The position numbers were made by a program, and so were the translations under genes. Positions 16,965 through 26,155 of a stretch of 64,000 nucleotides of DNA are shown in pieces. How positions within the stretch are numbered: position 1 is the stretch's first letter; every line of letters begins with the position of its first letter. The notes beneath the pieces were generated by a model. The model saw nothing but the letters and a program-made list of their open reading frames with translations. It had not been told where the DNA came from and did no database searches. This DNA comes from Aureibacter tunicatorum (GTDB lineage: Bacteria; Bacteroidota; Bacteroidia; Cytophagales; Cyclobacteriaceae). The stretch spans positions 868,001 to 932,000 of the forward strand of contig NZ_AP025305.1 in the NCBI RefSeq assembly GCF_036492635.1, read 5' to 3'.

Positions 16965-18770
16965 ATGAACAAAATCTACTTTATTTTTTTAGCAATGATT
17001 TTCACTAATCATATGGCTAATGCTCAAACTTTTGAGGTTGTTCCTATCCACGAAAGTGGCGATCGGAATGAATATATTAATTATGTTTTTCTGGGAGATG
17101 GCTATAGAGAGTCGGAACTAGATAAATATTTGGAAGACGTAAGAAAGGTAACGGAATTGTTTTTGGAAGAATCGCCATTTGTCGAATACAAAAACTATCT
17201 GAATTTTTATGCCATTAAAGTGCCTTCTAATGTTTCAGGAGCTTCAAGAGATCCTAATGCTTTGATTGATAATTATTTTGGGAGCTCTTATAATGCGTAT
17301 GGAATAGAAAGGTTGTTGGTGCCGTATCGAAGCTCTAAAGTTTATGCTGTGTTGGCGGATAATATACCACAATACGATCAGGCGATTATAATTGTGAATG
17401 ATGATAAATATGGAGGCTCAGGCGGAGCTCTGGCTACTTTTTCGACTAATGCGAGCGCGGCAGAAATTGCTATACATGAAGTTGGACATTCTTTTGCCAA
17501 GCTAGCTGATGAGTATTGGGCAGGAGCGGTTTATGCGACGGAAAAGCCGAATATGACAAAGAATAATAATGCAGAGACTGTCAAATGGAAAAATTGGTTG
17601 AACGATAGTTTTGGCGTTGGCATATATGCCCATTCAGGAGATCCTAGTTGGTATAAGCCTCATCAAAATTGCAAGATGGAGTACTTGGGACGTGATTTTT
17701 GCGCGGTATGCAAGGAGACCTTTGTGGAACGGTTTCATCAATTAAGAGGCCCGCTTTTGTCATACATGCCATCGAATATTGAAGTGTTGGAATTGGCTTC
17801 TGATGAGAGCCTTTCATTTAGATTGAATATCATAGCAAATCAACCCAATACGATTAAGACAGAGTGGAGATTGAATGGGGAGTTGATTGATAAAAATATG
17901 TCTGAAATAATTGTAAACGCTAATAATTTGATTGAAGGAGAAAGCAAGTTGACAGTAACGATAGCGGATACAACGGCCTTGAGCAGAAGCGGCAGTCATT
18001 TGGCGGATCATTCTCAAACATTGACTTGGACCTTGATGAAACAGGCGACAGTGTCATTTTCAGTGGAAGTCATGGACTTAACGTGTTATGGGGAGAGCGA
18101 TGGAGTGGCCATATTGAGTTCCGAGACTGCTCTTGACGCTTATGAGTTTTCCATTGACGGTCTGAATTTTCAAGCAAGTCCCGTATTTGATGGATTATCA
18201 AAAGGAACTTATGAAGTCTCAGTTAGGGAAAAAAATGGCGAAGTGCTGGAAACTATCCCGTTTGAGTTGAAAGAACCCGCGGAAATTGATGTAAACTTGG
18301 AGTTGACTCATTTTACAGAAAATAGCTCTGGAAGTGTCCATATGGAAATCACAGGAGGAGCGGGCGTCAAGTTGACACGTTTGGATTCGAATGGATCGTT
18401 TGAGGATGAAAATTTGTATCAAAACTTAACTGCGGGAACTTATTTGTTGGAAGTTAAAGATGAAAATGAGTGCCTTAAGACATTGAGTTTTGAAATAGAA
18501 GATCAATCTCAAATATTGGGAGTGGAAGAGGAAAATACGCCAAAAGTATATCCAACCGTATTTGACAGCAAGGTTAATTTGGAAAATAGTGATCAGCTGG
18601 AAAGTGTGCGGCTGATGAGTCAAAATGGAATACTGTTGCAAGAATGGGAAACAGTAGAATTAAGATCGGTGCTTGAAGTTGGCAATATAGAAGCAGGGCT
18701 TTATTTGATTCAGTTGAGGGAAAAATCCGGAAAAGTGAGAACCCAGAAAGTTGTGAAAAAAGGCAATTAG
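16965..18770 (+). CDS. M64-family (IgA peptidase-like) metallopeptidase with T9SS signal
   Basis: 601 residues. A signal peptide ends near ANAQ. The catalytic domain opens with NYVFLGDGYRESELDKY, typical of M64, and carries the zinc site HEVGHSFAKLADEY (about residue 171). Cys-containing loops (HQNCKMEYLGRDFCAVCKE) complete the domain. Residues ~360-515 hold a SprB-type beta repeat (LTCYGESDGVAILS with YEFSIDGLNF) and a second related module. The C-terminus (VYPTVFDSKVNLEN to QKVVKKGN) is a T9SS type A sorting domain. The protein is therefore secreted through T9SS as an extracellular protease; the immunoglobulin link belongs to the founding family member only. Confidence 0.9.
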   Translation: MNKIYFIFLAMIFTNHMANAQTFEVVPIHESGDRNEYINYVFLGDGYRESELDKYLEDVRKVTELFLEESPFVEYKNYLNFYAIKVPSNVSGASRDPNALIDNYFGSSYNAYGIERLLVPYRSSKVYAVLADNIPQYDQAIIIVNDDKYGGSGGALATFSTNASAAEIAIHEVGHSFAKLADEYWAGAVYATEKPNMTKNNNAETVKWKNWLNDSFGVGIYAHSGDPSWYKPHQNCKMEYLGRDFCAVCKETFVERFHQLRGPLLSYMPSNIEVLELASDESLSFRLNIIANQPNTIKTEWRLNGELIDKNMSEIIVNANNLIEGESKLTVTIADTTALSRSGSHLADHSQTLTWTLMKQATVSFSVEVMDLTCYGESDGVAILSSETALDAYEFSIDGLNFQASPVFDGLSKGTYEVSVREKNGEVLETIPFELKEPAEIDVNLELTHFTENSSGSVHMEITGGAGVKLTRLDSNGSFEDENLYQNLTAGTYLLEVKDENECLKTLSFEIEDQSQILGVEEENTPKVYPTVFDSKVNLENSDQLESVRLMSQNGILLQEWETVELRSVLEVGNIEAGLYLIQLREKSGKVRTQKVVKKGN

Positions 18771-18779
18771 AAGTCAGGC

Positions 18780-18825
18780 AATAACCACAAAGAAGCAATC
18801 GAAAGATGAAGTTTTTGTGGTTATT
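18780..18825. terminator. Hairpin between convergent M64 and CAP genes
   Basis: AATAACCACAAA (18780-18791) pairs with TTTGTGGTTATT (18814-18825) over a 22-base loop. It sits between two convergent stop codons and could terminate both. Confidence 0.55.
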
Positions 18826-18833
18826 CTTTACAA

Positions 18834-19478
18834 TTAATTTTCTTCGGTGAGTGGACCGTTGCCAAAAGACTGAACGACATAGTTGCGGTATTTGGCTTTT
18901 TCATTTCTGTAAAATCCCACGCCCATTTCAGTAAAAGTAGCATTCAAGATATTTTTTCGATGCCCCAAATTAGGCACGCCCATATCAATGATTAATTGAG
19001 CGACGAATAATTTGGCAGCGCCAATAGGCTCTTCCCATGCATTTTGAAGATCTTTATTCCCTTGCTCGATAAATCCGACAGCGATATTTTCACCTGCCCA
19101 ATAATCATAGCCTACAGCTTCGCTTCTTTCTTGAGGACTTCCATTTTCATCATGTCCCAGCACATTGTTGTCAGCGAGATATTTGGAATAATAAATGGAT
19201 GCTGTTTCCAGCAGCTCATTGTCGACAAGAGGAGAAATAGCTTCGCGATTCATCAAGTCCTTGTAAGCTCCATTGTCTTGCTTATTGTCATAATATGTTT
19301 TGAGGACTTCTTCGGCATATTTTTGAGGCTGGGTTCTGGCCAAGTTTACTTGTTTGAAAAATTCATCTTTGAATATTTTCTTGTTTTGTTCAATAGCATT
19401 AGTGGCTTCGGCTCCAGTGCAAGAGCTAAGGCTGAGTGATAGTAAGAGAAAAAGGATAAAAAAAGAATTTCTTTTCAT
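18834..19478 (-). CDS. CAP-domain (SCP/PR1-like) lipoprotein
   Basis: 214 residues from the ATG at 19478; this start gives a clean lipoprotein signal (FILFLLLSLSLSSC), while the longer frame to 19532 would bury it. The CAP fold follows: FFKQVNLARTQPQKYAEEVL, a His before ENGSPQER (VLGHDENGS), AGENIAVG, and GHRKNILNATFTEMGVGFY. All expected CAP motifs, including both His residues, are present. Family members are secreted proteins of varied function; no specific role can be assigned. Confidence 0.9.
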   Translation of the reverse strand: MKRNSFFILFLLLSLSLSSCTGAEATNAIEQNKKIFKDEFFKQVNLARTQPQKYAEEVLKTYYDNKQDNGAYKDLMNREAISPLVDNELLETASIYYSKYLADNNVLGHDENGSPQERSEAVGYDYWAGENIAVGFIEQGNKDLQNAWEEPIGAAKLFVAQLIIDMGVPNLGHRKNILNATFTEMGVGFYRNEKAKYRNYVVQSFGNGPLTEEN

Positions 19479-19626
19479 ATGATTCAAACTTATTGATGTA
19501 TTGTAATTTTTAAATCTAATAATAATATTCAAATCATTCTGTTTGATACGAAATTATGTTATTCTTTCCGATGCTTGGGGTGGATTTGTCTAGATTATTA
19601 TGGGTTTTGTTATGATCATAAATGAA

Positions 19627-19656
19627 AAATGCGATGAATTATTACTCATCGCATTT
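19627..19656 (-). terminator. Terminator of the ars operon
   Basis: A perfect 11-bp stem, AAATGCGATGA (19627-19637) and TCATCGCATTT (19646-19656), has an 8-base loop. Read on the minus strand it is followed by a T-rich tract. It lies 33 bases beyond the ACR3 stop. Confidence 0.8.
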
Positions 19657-19688
19657 CATGTATGGAATTCTTAAGAAACGTTTTCAGG

Positions 19689-20723
19689 CTAGTTTTTATA
19701 ATACTTTTTCTTAAGCCAGAAAGACATTCTCACTAGCAAGATTAAGGCAGGAACCTCCACCAAAGGTCCAATGACACCGGCAAATGCTTGTCCGGAGTTC
19801 AATCCAAATACAGCGATAGCTACTGCGATGGCCAATTCGAAGTTGTTGCCGGTAGCAGTGAAGGAAATTGAAGCGTTTTTGCTGTAGTCGGCTCCAAAAG
19901 CTTTGCTGGCGAAGAAGCTAATCAAGAACATGACAATGAAGTAGATCAACAAAGGAACAGCGATCAACAGCACATCCATTGGTATCTGCACGATAAGCTC
20001 TCCCTTAAGCGAGAACATCACAACGATAGTAAATAGCAATGCGATAAGCGTGATTGGAGATATTGCCGGAATGAATTTATTTTTATACCATTCTTCTCCT
20101 TTGGCTTTCACTAAAATGATTCTGCTTAAAAATCCTGCAAGGAAAGGAATACCAAGGTATATCGCCACGCTCTCGGCTATTGTAGCGATGGAGATATCCA
20201 CTATAGCTCCTTCAAATCCGAATAAAGGAGGCAATTTGGTAATAAACAACCAAGCGTAAAAGCTGTATCCGAATACTTGAAATATACTGTTCAAGGCCAC
20301 TAAACCAGCGCCATATTCGCTGCTGCCCTCAGCTAGGTCATTCCACACCAATACCATGGCAATGCATCTAGCCAGTCCAATAAGTATCAATCCAATCATG
20401 TACTCAGGATAGTCTTGCAAGAATGCTATGGCTAAGAAGAACATTAGAAAAGGACCTACGATCCAGTTCATCAATAGCGATATGGACAGAATTCTAGTGT
20501 TTTTAAATACTTTGGGCAGAAGCTTGTAGTCCACTTTAGCCAAAGGCGGGTACATCATCAATATCAATCCTATGGCTATCGGTATGTTCGTAGAGCCGGA
20601 ACTGTAAGAATTGATATAAGTGGAAATTTCAGGAAAAGCATATCCTAATCCGACTCCAATGGCCATGGCCAAGAAGATCCATAGTGTTAGGTAGCTGTCT
20701 AAGAAGCTTAATTTCTTTTGCAT
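19689..20723 (-). CDS. ACR3-family arsenite efflux permease
   Basis: 344 residues, about ten membrane segments. It has the ACR3 hallmarks [19 protein letters not shown] near the front and [16 protein letters not shown] with the conserved Cys needed for arsenite transport, plus [18 protein letters not shown] near the end. It exports As(III) (and possibly Sb(III)) across the inner membrane. It is the last gene of the ars operon, 6 bases after the arsenate reductase gene. Confidence 0.95.
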   Translation of the reverse strand: MQKKLSFLDSYLTLWIFLAMAIGVGLGYAFPEISTYINSYSSGSTNIPIAIGLILMMYPPLAKVDYKLLPKVFKNTRILSISLLMNWIVGPFLMFFLAIAFLQDYPEYMIGLILIGLARCIAMVLVWNDLAEGSSEYGAGLVALNSIFQVFGYSFYAWLFITKLPPLFGFEGAIVDISIATIAESVAIYLGIPFLAGFLSRIILVKAKGEEWYKNKFIPAISPITLIALLFTIVVMFSLKGELIVQIPMDVLLIAVPLLIYFIVMFLISFFASKAFGADYSKNASISFTATGNNFELAIAVAIAVFGLNSGQAFAGVIGPLVEVPALILLVRMSFWLKKKYYKN

Positions 20724-20729
20724 GATAGG

Positions 20730-21338
20730 CTATTTAATGATTTTTGAAAAAACGTATGTCATCTCTTGGCCAATCTGGCGAGATGTTTCGTCATATGCTT
20801 CGTCTTGTTTTGGTGTATTGTCATACGCCTTGGGATCGTTGTATCTTACAGGAATACGAGTAGCGCCAGGAATGAACGGACAGTTTTGGTCCGCGTCAGA
20901 GCAAGTCATCACTGCGGCAAAGTCACCTTGAGGGTTGACTGGATTGTTGTATGTTTTGGAAAATAGAGTAATGGATTCTTTGCTAAAAGAAGCCTTGTAT
21001 TTGGGGTTCTCGTTGTTATCCATTTTTTCAATTTCAAATCCAGCACGCTTGGCAGCGGCTACGGCATTTTCATTGAAGGCAGTTTCTTCTGTACCACCTG
21101 AAAAGCAGTTCGCTTCAATGCCAAAATATACAGAAGCTGCTTTTGCCCATAGTTGAGATAGCTGGCTTCTGCGAGAGTTATGCGTGCAGATGAAGTTGAG
21201 ATTAATTTCAGCTTTAGAGTCGACTCTTGACTGGATATAGTCAACAAGTGTATTTAGAACATTCTTGCGATCGTCGCTAATTTGGATATCAATATAGCTT
21301 TTGATCGCATTTTCTAGTTTGCTTTGTGCAGTGCTCAT
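20730..21338 (-). CDS. Arsenate reductase of the low-molecular-weight phosphatase type
   Basis: 202 residues. The phosphatase loop is FICTHNSRRSQ (Cys-x5-Arg) in the first third, followed by an NPKYKASFSKESITLFSKTYNNP segment and CSDADQNCPFIPGATRIPVRYNDPKAYD; the spaced Cys residues fit a thioredoxin-type relay. It reduces As(V) to As(III) for export by the ACR3 pump next door. The family is often annotated as protein-tyrosine-phosphatase; the operon points to arsenate. Confidence 0.9.
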   Translation of the reverse strand: MSTAQSKLENAIKSYIDIQISDDRKNVLNTLVDYIQSRVDSKAEINLNFICTHNSRRSQLSQLWAKAASVYFGIEANCFSGGTEETAFNENAVAAAKRAGFEIEKMDNNENPKYKASFSKESITLFSKTYNNPVNPQGDFAAVMTCSDADQNCPFIPGATRIPVRYNDPKAYDNTPKQDEAYDETSRQIGQEMTYVFSKIIK

Positions 21339-21410
21339 ATTTAATTTTCTGTTAGTACTTTAGTCGGCATAAATTTCTCTATCGCTCGCCTGATTGCAGT
21401 TGACGATAGT

Positions 21411-21884
21411 TTAGCAACATCCGGAATTAGGCGAGCAAGTTGGTTGTTCTCCCAATCTGACTTTGATCTTTTTCTTAGGAAGCTTTTCTTCAGGAATTCC
21501 GCATTGATCCTGGGCAAGGCAATTAGTGTTTTTGTTTTCAAGGACGAATTTTCCATCGATGAATTCCAAAGCGTATTTGCCTATTGTATTTCCTTGATAT
21601 TCCACTTCAATGTCGGCGTCCTGCAACTGCAGTTGCTCTTCCGATACTTTAATAATATCCAAAAGCTTGCTAGGAGATAGTCTGTGATCGTAATCCTCAG
21701 CATGCCACAGTTGAAAGTTGACAAATACATCTTCTCTTACTGTTCCTCCACAGTCGATGTATTTTTTTGATACTTGGCCCACTTCAGTAATATGGAAGTG
21801 AGGAGCTATTGGATTTCCAAAGCTGTCGCTGAAGTTGATTTCGTTTATTTGGTCAAGTATGTTTTTGAATTCTGCTAGTCTCAT
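21411..21884 (-). CDS. DUF6428 family protein of the ars operon
   Basis: 157 residues. It contains APHFHITEVGQV and DCGGTVREDVFVNFQLWHAEDYDHRL, the pattern of small DUF6428 proteins often found in Bacteroidota ars clusters. The tail carries several Cys (NCLAQDQCGIP and CSPNSGCC), which could bind As(III) or metal. No biochemical function is established. A candidate ArsR site lies just before its start. Confidence 0.85.
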   Translation of the reverse strand: MRLAEFKNILDQINEINFSDSFGNPIAPHFHITEVGQVSKKYIDCGGTVREDVFVNFQLWHAEDYDHRLSPSKLLDIIKVSEEQLQLQDADIEVEYQGNTIGKYALEFIDGKFVLENKNTNCLAQDQCGIPEEKLPKKKIKVRLGEQPTCSPNSGCC

Positions 21885-21899
21885 GATTGTTTATGTTTT

Positions 21900-21915
21900 A
21901 TTGCAATATTACGAT
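21900..21915 (-). promoter_or_regulatory. Second candidate ArsR operator
   Basis: Read on the minus strand: ATCGTAATATTGCAAT. It matches the arsR-upstream dyad at 14 of 16 positions and lies between arsR and the DUF6428 gene. Confidence 0.5.
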
Positions 21916-21933
21916 GATTGTTTTCAAATTTTT

Positions 21934-22278
21934 TTAACAGCATTCCTTGGAATTCGAGGGAGCAAGTGAGTCCAATCTTCCAAAGAACTCGGCATAGATA
22001 TTTTTCAATTCTTCCCAACGATCACGATTGATACAGTAGCTCATAGAAGCGCCTTCGATCGTGCCTTTGATGATGCCAAGGTTTTTAAGCTCTTTCAAAT
22101 GTTGGCTAATAGTGGCTTGGGCAAGACCTAGCTCCTGGACCAAGTCACCGTTGATGCAAGCGTCAGCTTCCAACAAGTGATCGATGATAGCTATGCGAGC
22201 GGGATGTCCCAAAGCTTTGCAGATGCAAGCGATCTCGTTTTGGCTTTCAGAAAATAACTGTGTCTTGGTGATTCCCAT
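21934..22278 (-). CDS. arsR: ArsR-family metalloregulator
   Basis: 114 residues with a winged helix-turn-helix (ALGHPARIAIIDHLLEADACINGDLVQELGLAQATISQHLKEL). Cys residues near the N-terminus (IACICKAL), in the helix region (ADACIN) and at the C-terminus (KECC) could sense As(III). It is the first gene of the operon, with a dyad (22297-22312) just upstream, so it probably represses its own operon until arsenite binds. Confidence 0.93.
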   Translation of the reverse strand: MGITKTQLFSESQNEIACICKALGHPARIAIIDHLLEADACINGDLVQELGLAQATISQHLKELKNLGIIKGTIEGASMSYCINRDRWEELKNIYAEFFGRLDSLAPSNSKECC

Positions 22279-22296
22279 ATGCTTTTTTAATATTAT

Positions 22297-22312
22297 ATCG
22301 TAAAATTGCGAT
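22297..22312 (-). promoter_or_regulatory. Candidate ArsR operator upstream of arsR
   Basis: ATCGTAAAATTGCGAT is a near-perfect palindrome (one mismatched pair). It lies 18 bases before the arsR start and recurs downstream of arsR with two changes. Confidence 0.6.
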
Positions 22313-22365
22313 GAATGTTGCTCAATTGCAAATTTATTTGCTTAAAAGTATCCAGGAAATTGCAG

Positions 22366-22385
22366 GCAGGGCATTTAAGCCCTGC
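22366..22385 (-). terminator. Hairpin after the DUF3050 gene
   Basis: GCAGGGC (22366-22372) and GCCCTGC (22379-22385) form a 7-bp stem with a 6-base loop, 9 bases past the stop. There is no T-run, so termination is only probable. Confidence 0.45.
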
Positions 22386-22394
22386 GAAATGTAT

Positions 22395-23159
22395 CTAATT
22401 GGACAAGCGCTTGCTTATTCCATCCCACAAATTGATTCTGTGCTCTAGAGCCAGCTGAGCTGTTTGAGAGGCTTCCAACCATTTGTTCGAATCGTTTCCG
22501 CAGAGTTCTTCCATCATTTTTAATGAAAGTGGTCCATGTTCGTCTCCATCCAACTCTATGTGACGTTTGAGGTAATACTCCAATCTGGAATGTTGCTTGC
22601 CTTTAGCTTCGCTTTCTCTGATGATTTCCATAAACATGTCGGGAATGATATCTTCTCTTCCAAATGTAAAAGCGGAGGCTATTTTGTGGATTTTTCCTTC
22701 CTTGATTATTTCAAAAGTAAACCTGAGAAAATTGGCTACTTCTTCGAACAAGACATTTTTATCAATGCTATCTTCTAGGCTTTTGTTATTAATAAGATCT
22801 TCCAAAAGACTGTTGATGGGAAGAGTATCTGCTCCAGTCTCTCGCATTGCGTCAAGGTACATTTCATAATGACTTTTGGGCAGTCCTTCAGAGTCCACAT
22901 CCGATTCTTCTCCAAGCACAATTTCATTGATGAATCGAGCGGTAACAGGATTTTTTGCGGGAATCCAAGGGATGCTATTGCAAGTGAGTTCGAATTGCAG
23001 GGCCTTGAGCAAAGACATGAAATCCCAGACTGCGAAAACATGGGATTCCATGAATGTTTTTATATCATCAAGGGAGCTCAATTTGTTGTAAAGCGAGTGA
23101 TTGGTCAGCTTTAGCCTTAGTGGAATCAGGCTCTGTTCAAGTTTTTCAATTTCAGACAT
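22395..23159 (-). CDS. DUF3050 (heme-oxygenase-like fold) protein
   Basis: 254 residues, all alpha. It matches DUF3050: LTNHSLYNKLSSLDDIKTFMESHVFAVWDFMSLLKALQ at the front, a central HYEMYLDAMRETGADT, and RLEYYLKRHIELDGDEHGPLSLKMMEELCG near the end. The spaced Glu/His residues (ESHVFAVWDF; HIELDGDEHG) are the kind of positions that bind a di-iron centre in heme-oxygenase-like oxidases. The reaction is unknown. Confidence 0.88.
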   Translation of the reverse strand: MSEIEKLEQSLIPLRLKLTNHSLYNKLSSLDDIKTFMESHVFAVWDFMSLLKALQFELTCNSIPWIPAKNPVTARFINEIVLGEESDVDSEGLPKSHYEMYLDAMRETGADTLPINSLLEDLINNKSLEDSIDKNVLFEEVANFLRFTFEIIKEGKIHKIASAFTFGREDIIPDMFMEIIRESEAKGKQHSRLEYYLKRHIELDGDEHGPLSLKMMEELCGNDSNKWLEASQTAQLALEHRINLWDGISKRLSN

Positions 23160-23234
23160 AGGATTCGAATTTAGTATGATAGCGCAAATTTAGTCATAGA
23201 CTGAGCTTTTGAAAATATCAGAGCATGAAAATCC

Positions 23235-25181
23235 TCAATCTGATGGATCTGCCAAAAATTTGCAACGATTGAAGCTGTAATAAAGCGTATGGATCTTGTC
23301 TTTATAACTTTCAAAAAGAGCTGATTTCTTTTTGCTTTGCGCATGAGTGGAGAGGAAGTCTAGCTCAAGCAAAATCTTTCCTAAGTGCATTGAGAACATG
23401 TCAGGTGCCGGCATCTTCATGTCAAGATAAAAGGCTTTTTGAATGGAAAGAAGCATTTCGCCAAAGATACGGTCGGATTCTTTGTCCATGTTATCGAGAA
23501 CTTTTTGAGTAAGAGGCAGGGTATGGGACCTTGTTATTGCTAATAAAGTTTCATCCCGAAATTGCTTTAACATATGTTCCATTCTTTTCAATACAGCATC
23601 GCAGTTTGGCAGACCGAATGTCAAAGTAGCACTAGTGTCTAGCGGTCTTGTGACTAAGAAGTCCAAATGCTCTCTGAGAGCTGTTTTTTGCAGATCTAAG
23701 GATTTCGCCACTCGATGAGTGATAGCATTGCCTTTTGTGTCGAATTCAAATGCATCATGAAACGACTGATCGCTTTCCATACCATACATTTCAAAGTGAA
23801 AAAGGCTGGCAGGATCCTCTGGCAAAATCTCAAGGTTGGATTCTTGTTGAAAACTTTTTGCGGCATGAAGCAATTCTTCGGAAGCTCTTCCATTATCCAC
23901 AATTGTGTGCATAAGTCTGTCGATAAAGGCAATTCTATCTGTGCCTGCTCGTGGAATTTTAAGTTTTTCAGACTCAAGCAGTGTTTTTAGCTCTTCTTGA
24001 AGCTCTTCACTGGCTAATAAAAATCGATTAAAGGCGGCGATTAAAGTGTTTTCGCCTTCATTGACGCGGTTGAAGTTTTCGAGAGTCACATAGTCTCTTC
24101 CAGATTGGCAAACAACTCCCGCATAGTGAAAATTCCATCGGCTTTCCATCCATTGTCTTGGTATGAATACTTGCTCAGGACAAGCAGTGTGATATTTACT
24201 GTAGACGCTGGACCTATTGCGAACTTTTTCCATATACTCATCCATATCCTGATCGTGGTAATAATCATCAGGAGGAGCAAAACCGAGTATTCTGAATGCT
24301 TCTCCTACTAGAGGGTGGGTATGGGCGTTTACTCCCAAACCATCGCAAATTTCAGGGTTGTATTGCGGAGGACCTGATTGCACTGAAACCAAGGCTTCGG
24401 GATAGATGGTGAAATTTTCGTAGTTTTCCAGCTCGTGATAAACAGAATGAGGGCTTAAGCTCGACTGGTAAGTAAGCAATACGGAGAGCAGTTCGGAAAA
24501 TTTGGAGCTTTCGGTTGGAATGAATGGAAACACTTTGCGAGAATCCGTCGAGCCCATAATGACGCAACCCGTTGGTGTGGAGGTATTGCCTATGATTTCA
24601 TTAGCAAAATGCTTGCAATCAGAAGTCGATCCAATAGATGAGGCTTTTTCTCCATCATATGAGGCGAAAACTGCCCAAAGTTCGTGCATTTCGCCTTCTA
24701 GATCGGGCACTGAAACTTTATAATGAGGTTCGCTGGCAAGCCTTAATCGGTCGGTTTTTTGAGCCAATGCTGAATTGCTTTTTGCAACAAGTTTGGGATG
24801 CGCGTAGAATAATTTTTTATGCTTGGGACTCGCTTCAATAGCCATTAATCCAGAGTTGGCGACTTTGAGCAACGGAAGGTCTTTGGTAGAGCATGGTTGT
24901 TCTGTCTTTTTGTCCATTTCTACGGAAGTCATATCATGCTCGACAGTATTTAGAAACAGGTCCACACCTTCTTTTTTATACGTTTGTTGTTCGTCCACAT
25001 AAGCGCCGAGATGAGTTCGGGATTTGATATACTGATTGTGAAAGAAAAGCTCTTCACTTTGAAATGCGTATTCGGAGGGTGAAACAAGGCGATAGCATTG
25101 CAAAGGCATTTTTTGCAAGCCCTGTCTTTGGCTATGTTGACTTCGGGAAATGTCCTTATGAGAAGAGTGTTTATACAGCAT
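23235..25181 (-). CDS. Protein C: leader-tagged putative effector with Cys/His pattern
   Basis: 648 residues. It starts with a polar, basic leader (LYKHSSHKDISRSQHSQRQG) ending in KMPLQC at residues 24-29, like the other tagged proteins here, and has no Sec signal. Recognisable segments are DCKHFANEIIG (Cys ~188), GVNAHTHPLVGEAFRILGF (~300), WNFHYAGVVCQSGRDYVTLENF (~350-370) and a helical C-terminal third. The Cys, the His in FHYAGVV and the following acid/Asn pattern resemble a papain or NlpC-like fold seen in secreted toxins; this is inference. It could also be structural. It is divergent from thiD, next to the A1-A2-B1 locus. Confidence 0.65.
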   Translation of the reverse strand: MLYKHSSHKDISRSQHSQRQGLQKMPLQCYRLVSPSEYAFQSEELFFHNQYIKSRTHLGAYVDEQQTYKKEGVDLFLNTVEHDMTSVEMDKKTEQPCSTKDLPLLKVANSGLMAIEASPKHKKLFYAHPKLVAKSNSALAQKTDRLRLASEPHYKVSVPDLEGEMHELWAVFASYDGEKASSIGSTSDCKHFANEIIGNTSTPTGCVIMGSTDSRKVFPFIPTESSKFSELLSVLLTYQSSLSPHSVYHELENYENFTIYPEALVSVQSGPPQYNPEICDGLGVNAHTHPLVGEAFRILGFAPPDDYYHDQDMDEYMEKVRNRSSVYSKYHTACPEQVFIPRQWMESRWNFHYAGVVCQSGRDYVTLENFNRVNEGENTLIAAFNRFLLASEELQEELKTLLESEKLKIPRAGTDRIAFIDRLMHTIVDNGRASEELLHAAKSFQQESNLEILPEDPASLFHFEMYGMESDQSFHDAFEFDTKGNAITHRVAKSLDLQKTALREHLDFLVTRPLDTSATLTFGLPNCDAVLKRMEHMLKQFRDETLLAITRSHTLPLTQKVLDNMDKESDRIFGEMLLSIQKAFYLDMKMPAPDMFSMHLGKILLELDFLSTHAQSKKKSALFESYKDKIHTLYYSFNRCKFLADPSD

Positions 25182-25313
25182 TTCAAGAATTAAAAAAGCT
25201 TAAGACAGTTATTGTTTGCCTTATTTATGGGATCATTGATACAACTTGCAAAGCATATTGATTTATAAAAGTCATTATCGTTAATTTGAGTTCTGGCTTT
25301 TAATTGAGATCAA

Positions 25314-26117
25314 ATGAAAAATTATAAAAGAGTGTTGAGTATTGCAGGCTCTGACAGCGGTGGTGGCGCAGGCATTCAGGCGGATTTGAAAACCATTTCG
25401 GCTTTGGGATGCTATGGAATGACAGCGATTACAGCAATCACTGCGCAAAATACTCAAGGAGTCTTTGCGATACATCCTATTCCAGCGGAAATAGTTGTAA
25501 AACAAATTGAAGTGGTGATTGACGATATTGGTGTGGATGCTGTGAAAATAGGAATGTTGCATAGCGCGGAACTGATTGAAGCTATAGCTGATGTGCTTGA
25601 AAGGAAAAGTGTGGGAAATATTGTCTTGGACCCTGTAATGGTGGCTACAAGCGGAGATCGGTTGATACAAGAAGAAGCGGTGAATATTTTGAAGAGCAGG
25701 CTTATTCCTTTGTCAACGGTTTTAACACCGAATATGCCTGAGGCTGAAGTTCTGTTAGGGAGAAAATTGGAAAACGATCGGAAAGATTTGTTGTCGTTGA
25801 GCGAACTGGGAGCGGGAAGCGTCTTGTTGAAAGGAGGGCATGGAGAAGGAGAAATATGCGCGGATTGGTTTATGGATGCCTCAGGAAAAATTCTTTCATT
25901 CCAAAATTCTAAAATTGACACTAAAAATACTCATGGCACAGGTTGCACATTGTCCTCAGCTATTGCTTCGTATTTGGCTAAAGGCATGACTAAGGATGAC
26001 GCAGTGGGTTCAGGAATTGAATATATTCATCAGGCGATTAAGCAAGGCGCTGATTATAGGTTGGGCCAGGGGCATGGAGCGGTCAAGCACTTTTATTTAT
26101 ACAAAAATTGGGATTGA
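25314..26117 (+). CDS. thiD: Hydroxymethylpyrimidine/phosphomethylpyrimidine kinase
   Basis: 267 residues. The ribokinase-fold signatures are intact: VLSIAGSDSGGGAGIQADLKT at the start, ALGCYGMTAITAITAQNT, DPVMVATSGD, TPNMPEAEVL, and the anion-hole/catalytic DTKNTHGTGCTLSSAIAS. It phosphorylates HMP and then HMP-phosphate to give HMP-PP for thiamine synthesis. No other thiamine genes and no TPP riboswitch are seen nearby; it stands between effector-like genes. Confidence 0.96.
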   Translation: MKNYKRVLSIAGSDSGGGAGIQADLKTISALGCYGMTAITAITAQNTQGVFAIHPIPAEIVVKQIEVVIDDIGVDAVKIGMLHSAELIEAIADVLERKSVGNIVLDPVMVATSGDRLIQEEAVNILKSRLIPLSTVLTPNMPEAEVLLGRKLENDRKDLLSLSELGAGSVLLKGGHGEGEICADWFMDASGKILSFQNSKIDTKNTHGTGCTLSSAIASYLAKGMTKDDAVGSGIEYIHQAIKQGADYRLGQGHGAVKHFYLYKNWD

Positions 26118-26155
26118 TTTGAAACGAAGCCGAAGGTAGTTGGTTGAATGCTTAG

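Noticed and set aside
21341-21556. 71-residue frame antisense-register within the DUF6428 gene
   Set aside because: It overlaps the DUF6428 gene in another frame, has no recognisable features, and its sequence is explained by that gene.
25182-25313. TPP riboswitch before thiD
   Set aside because: No conserved CUGAGA/ACCUGA thi-box elements were seen in the 132-base gap.
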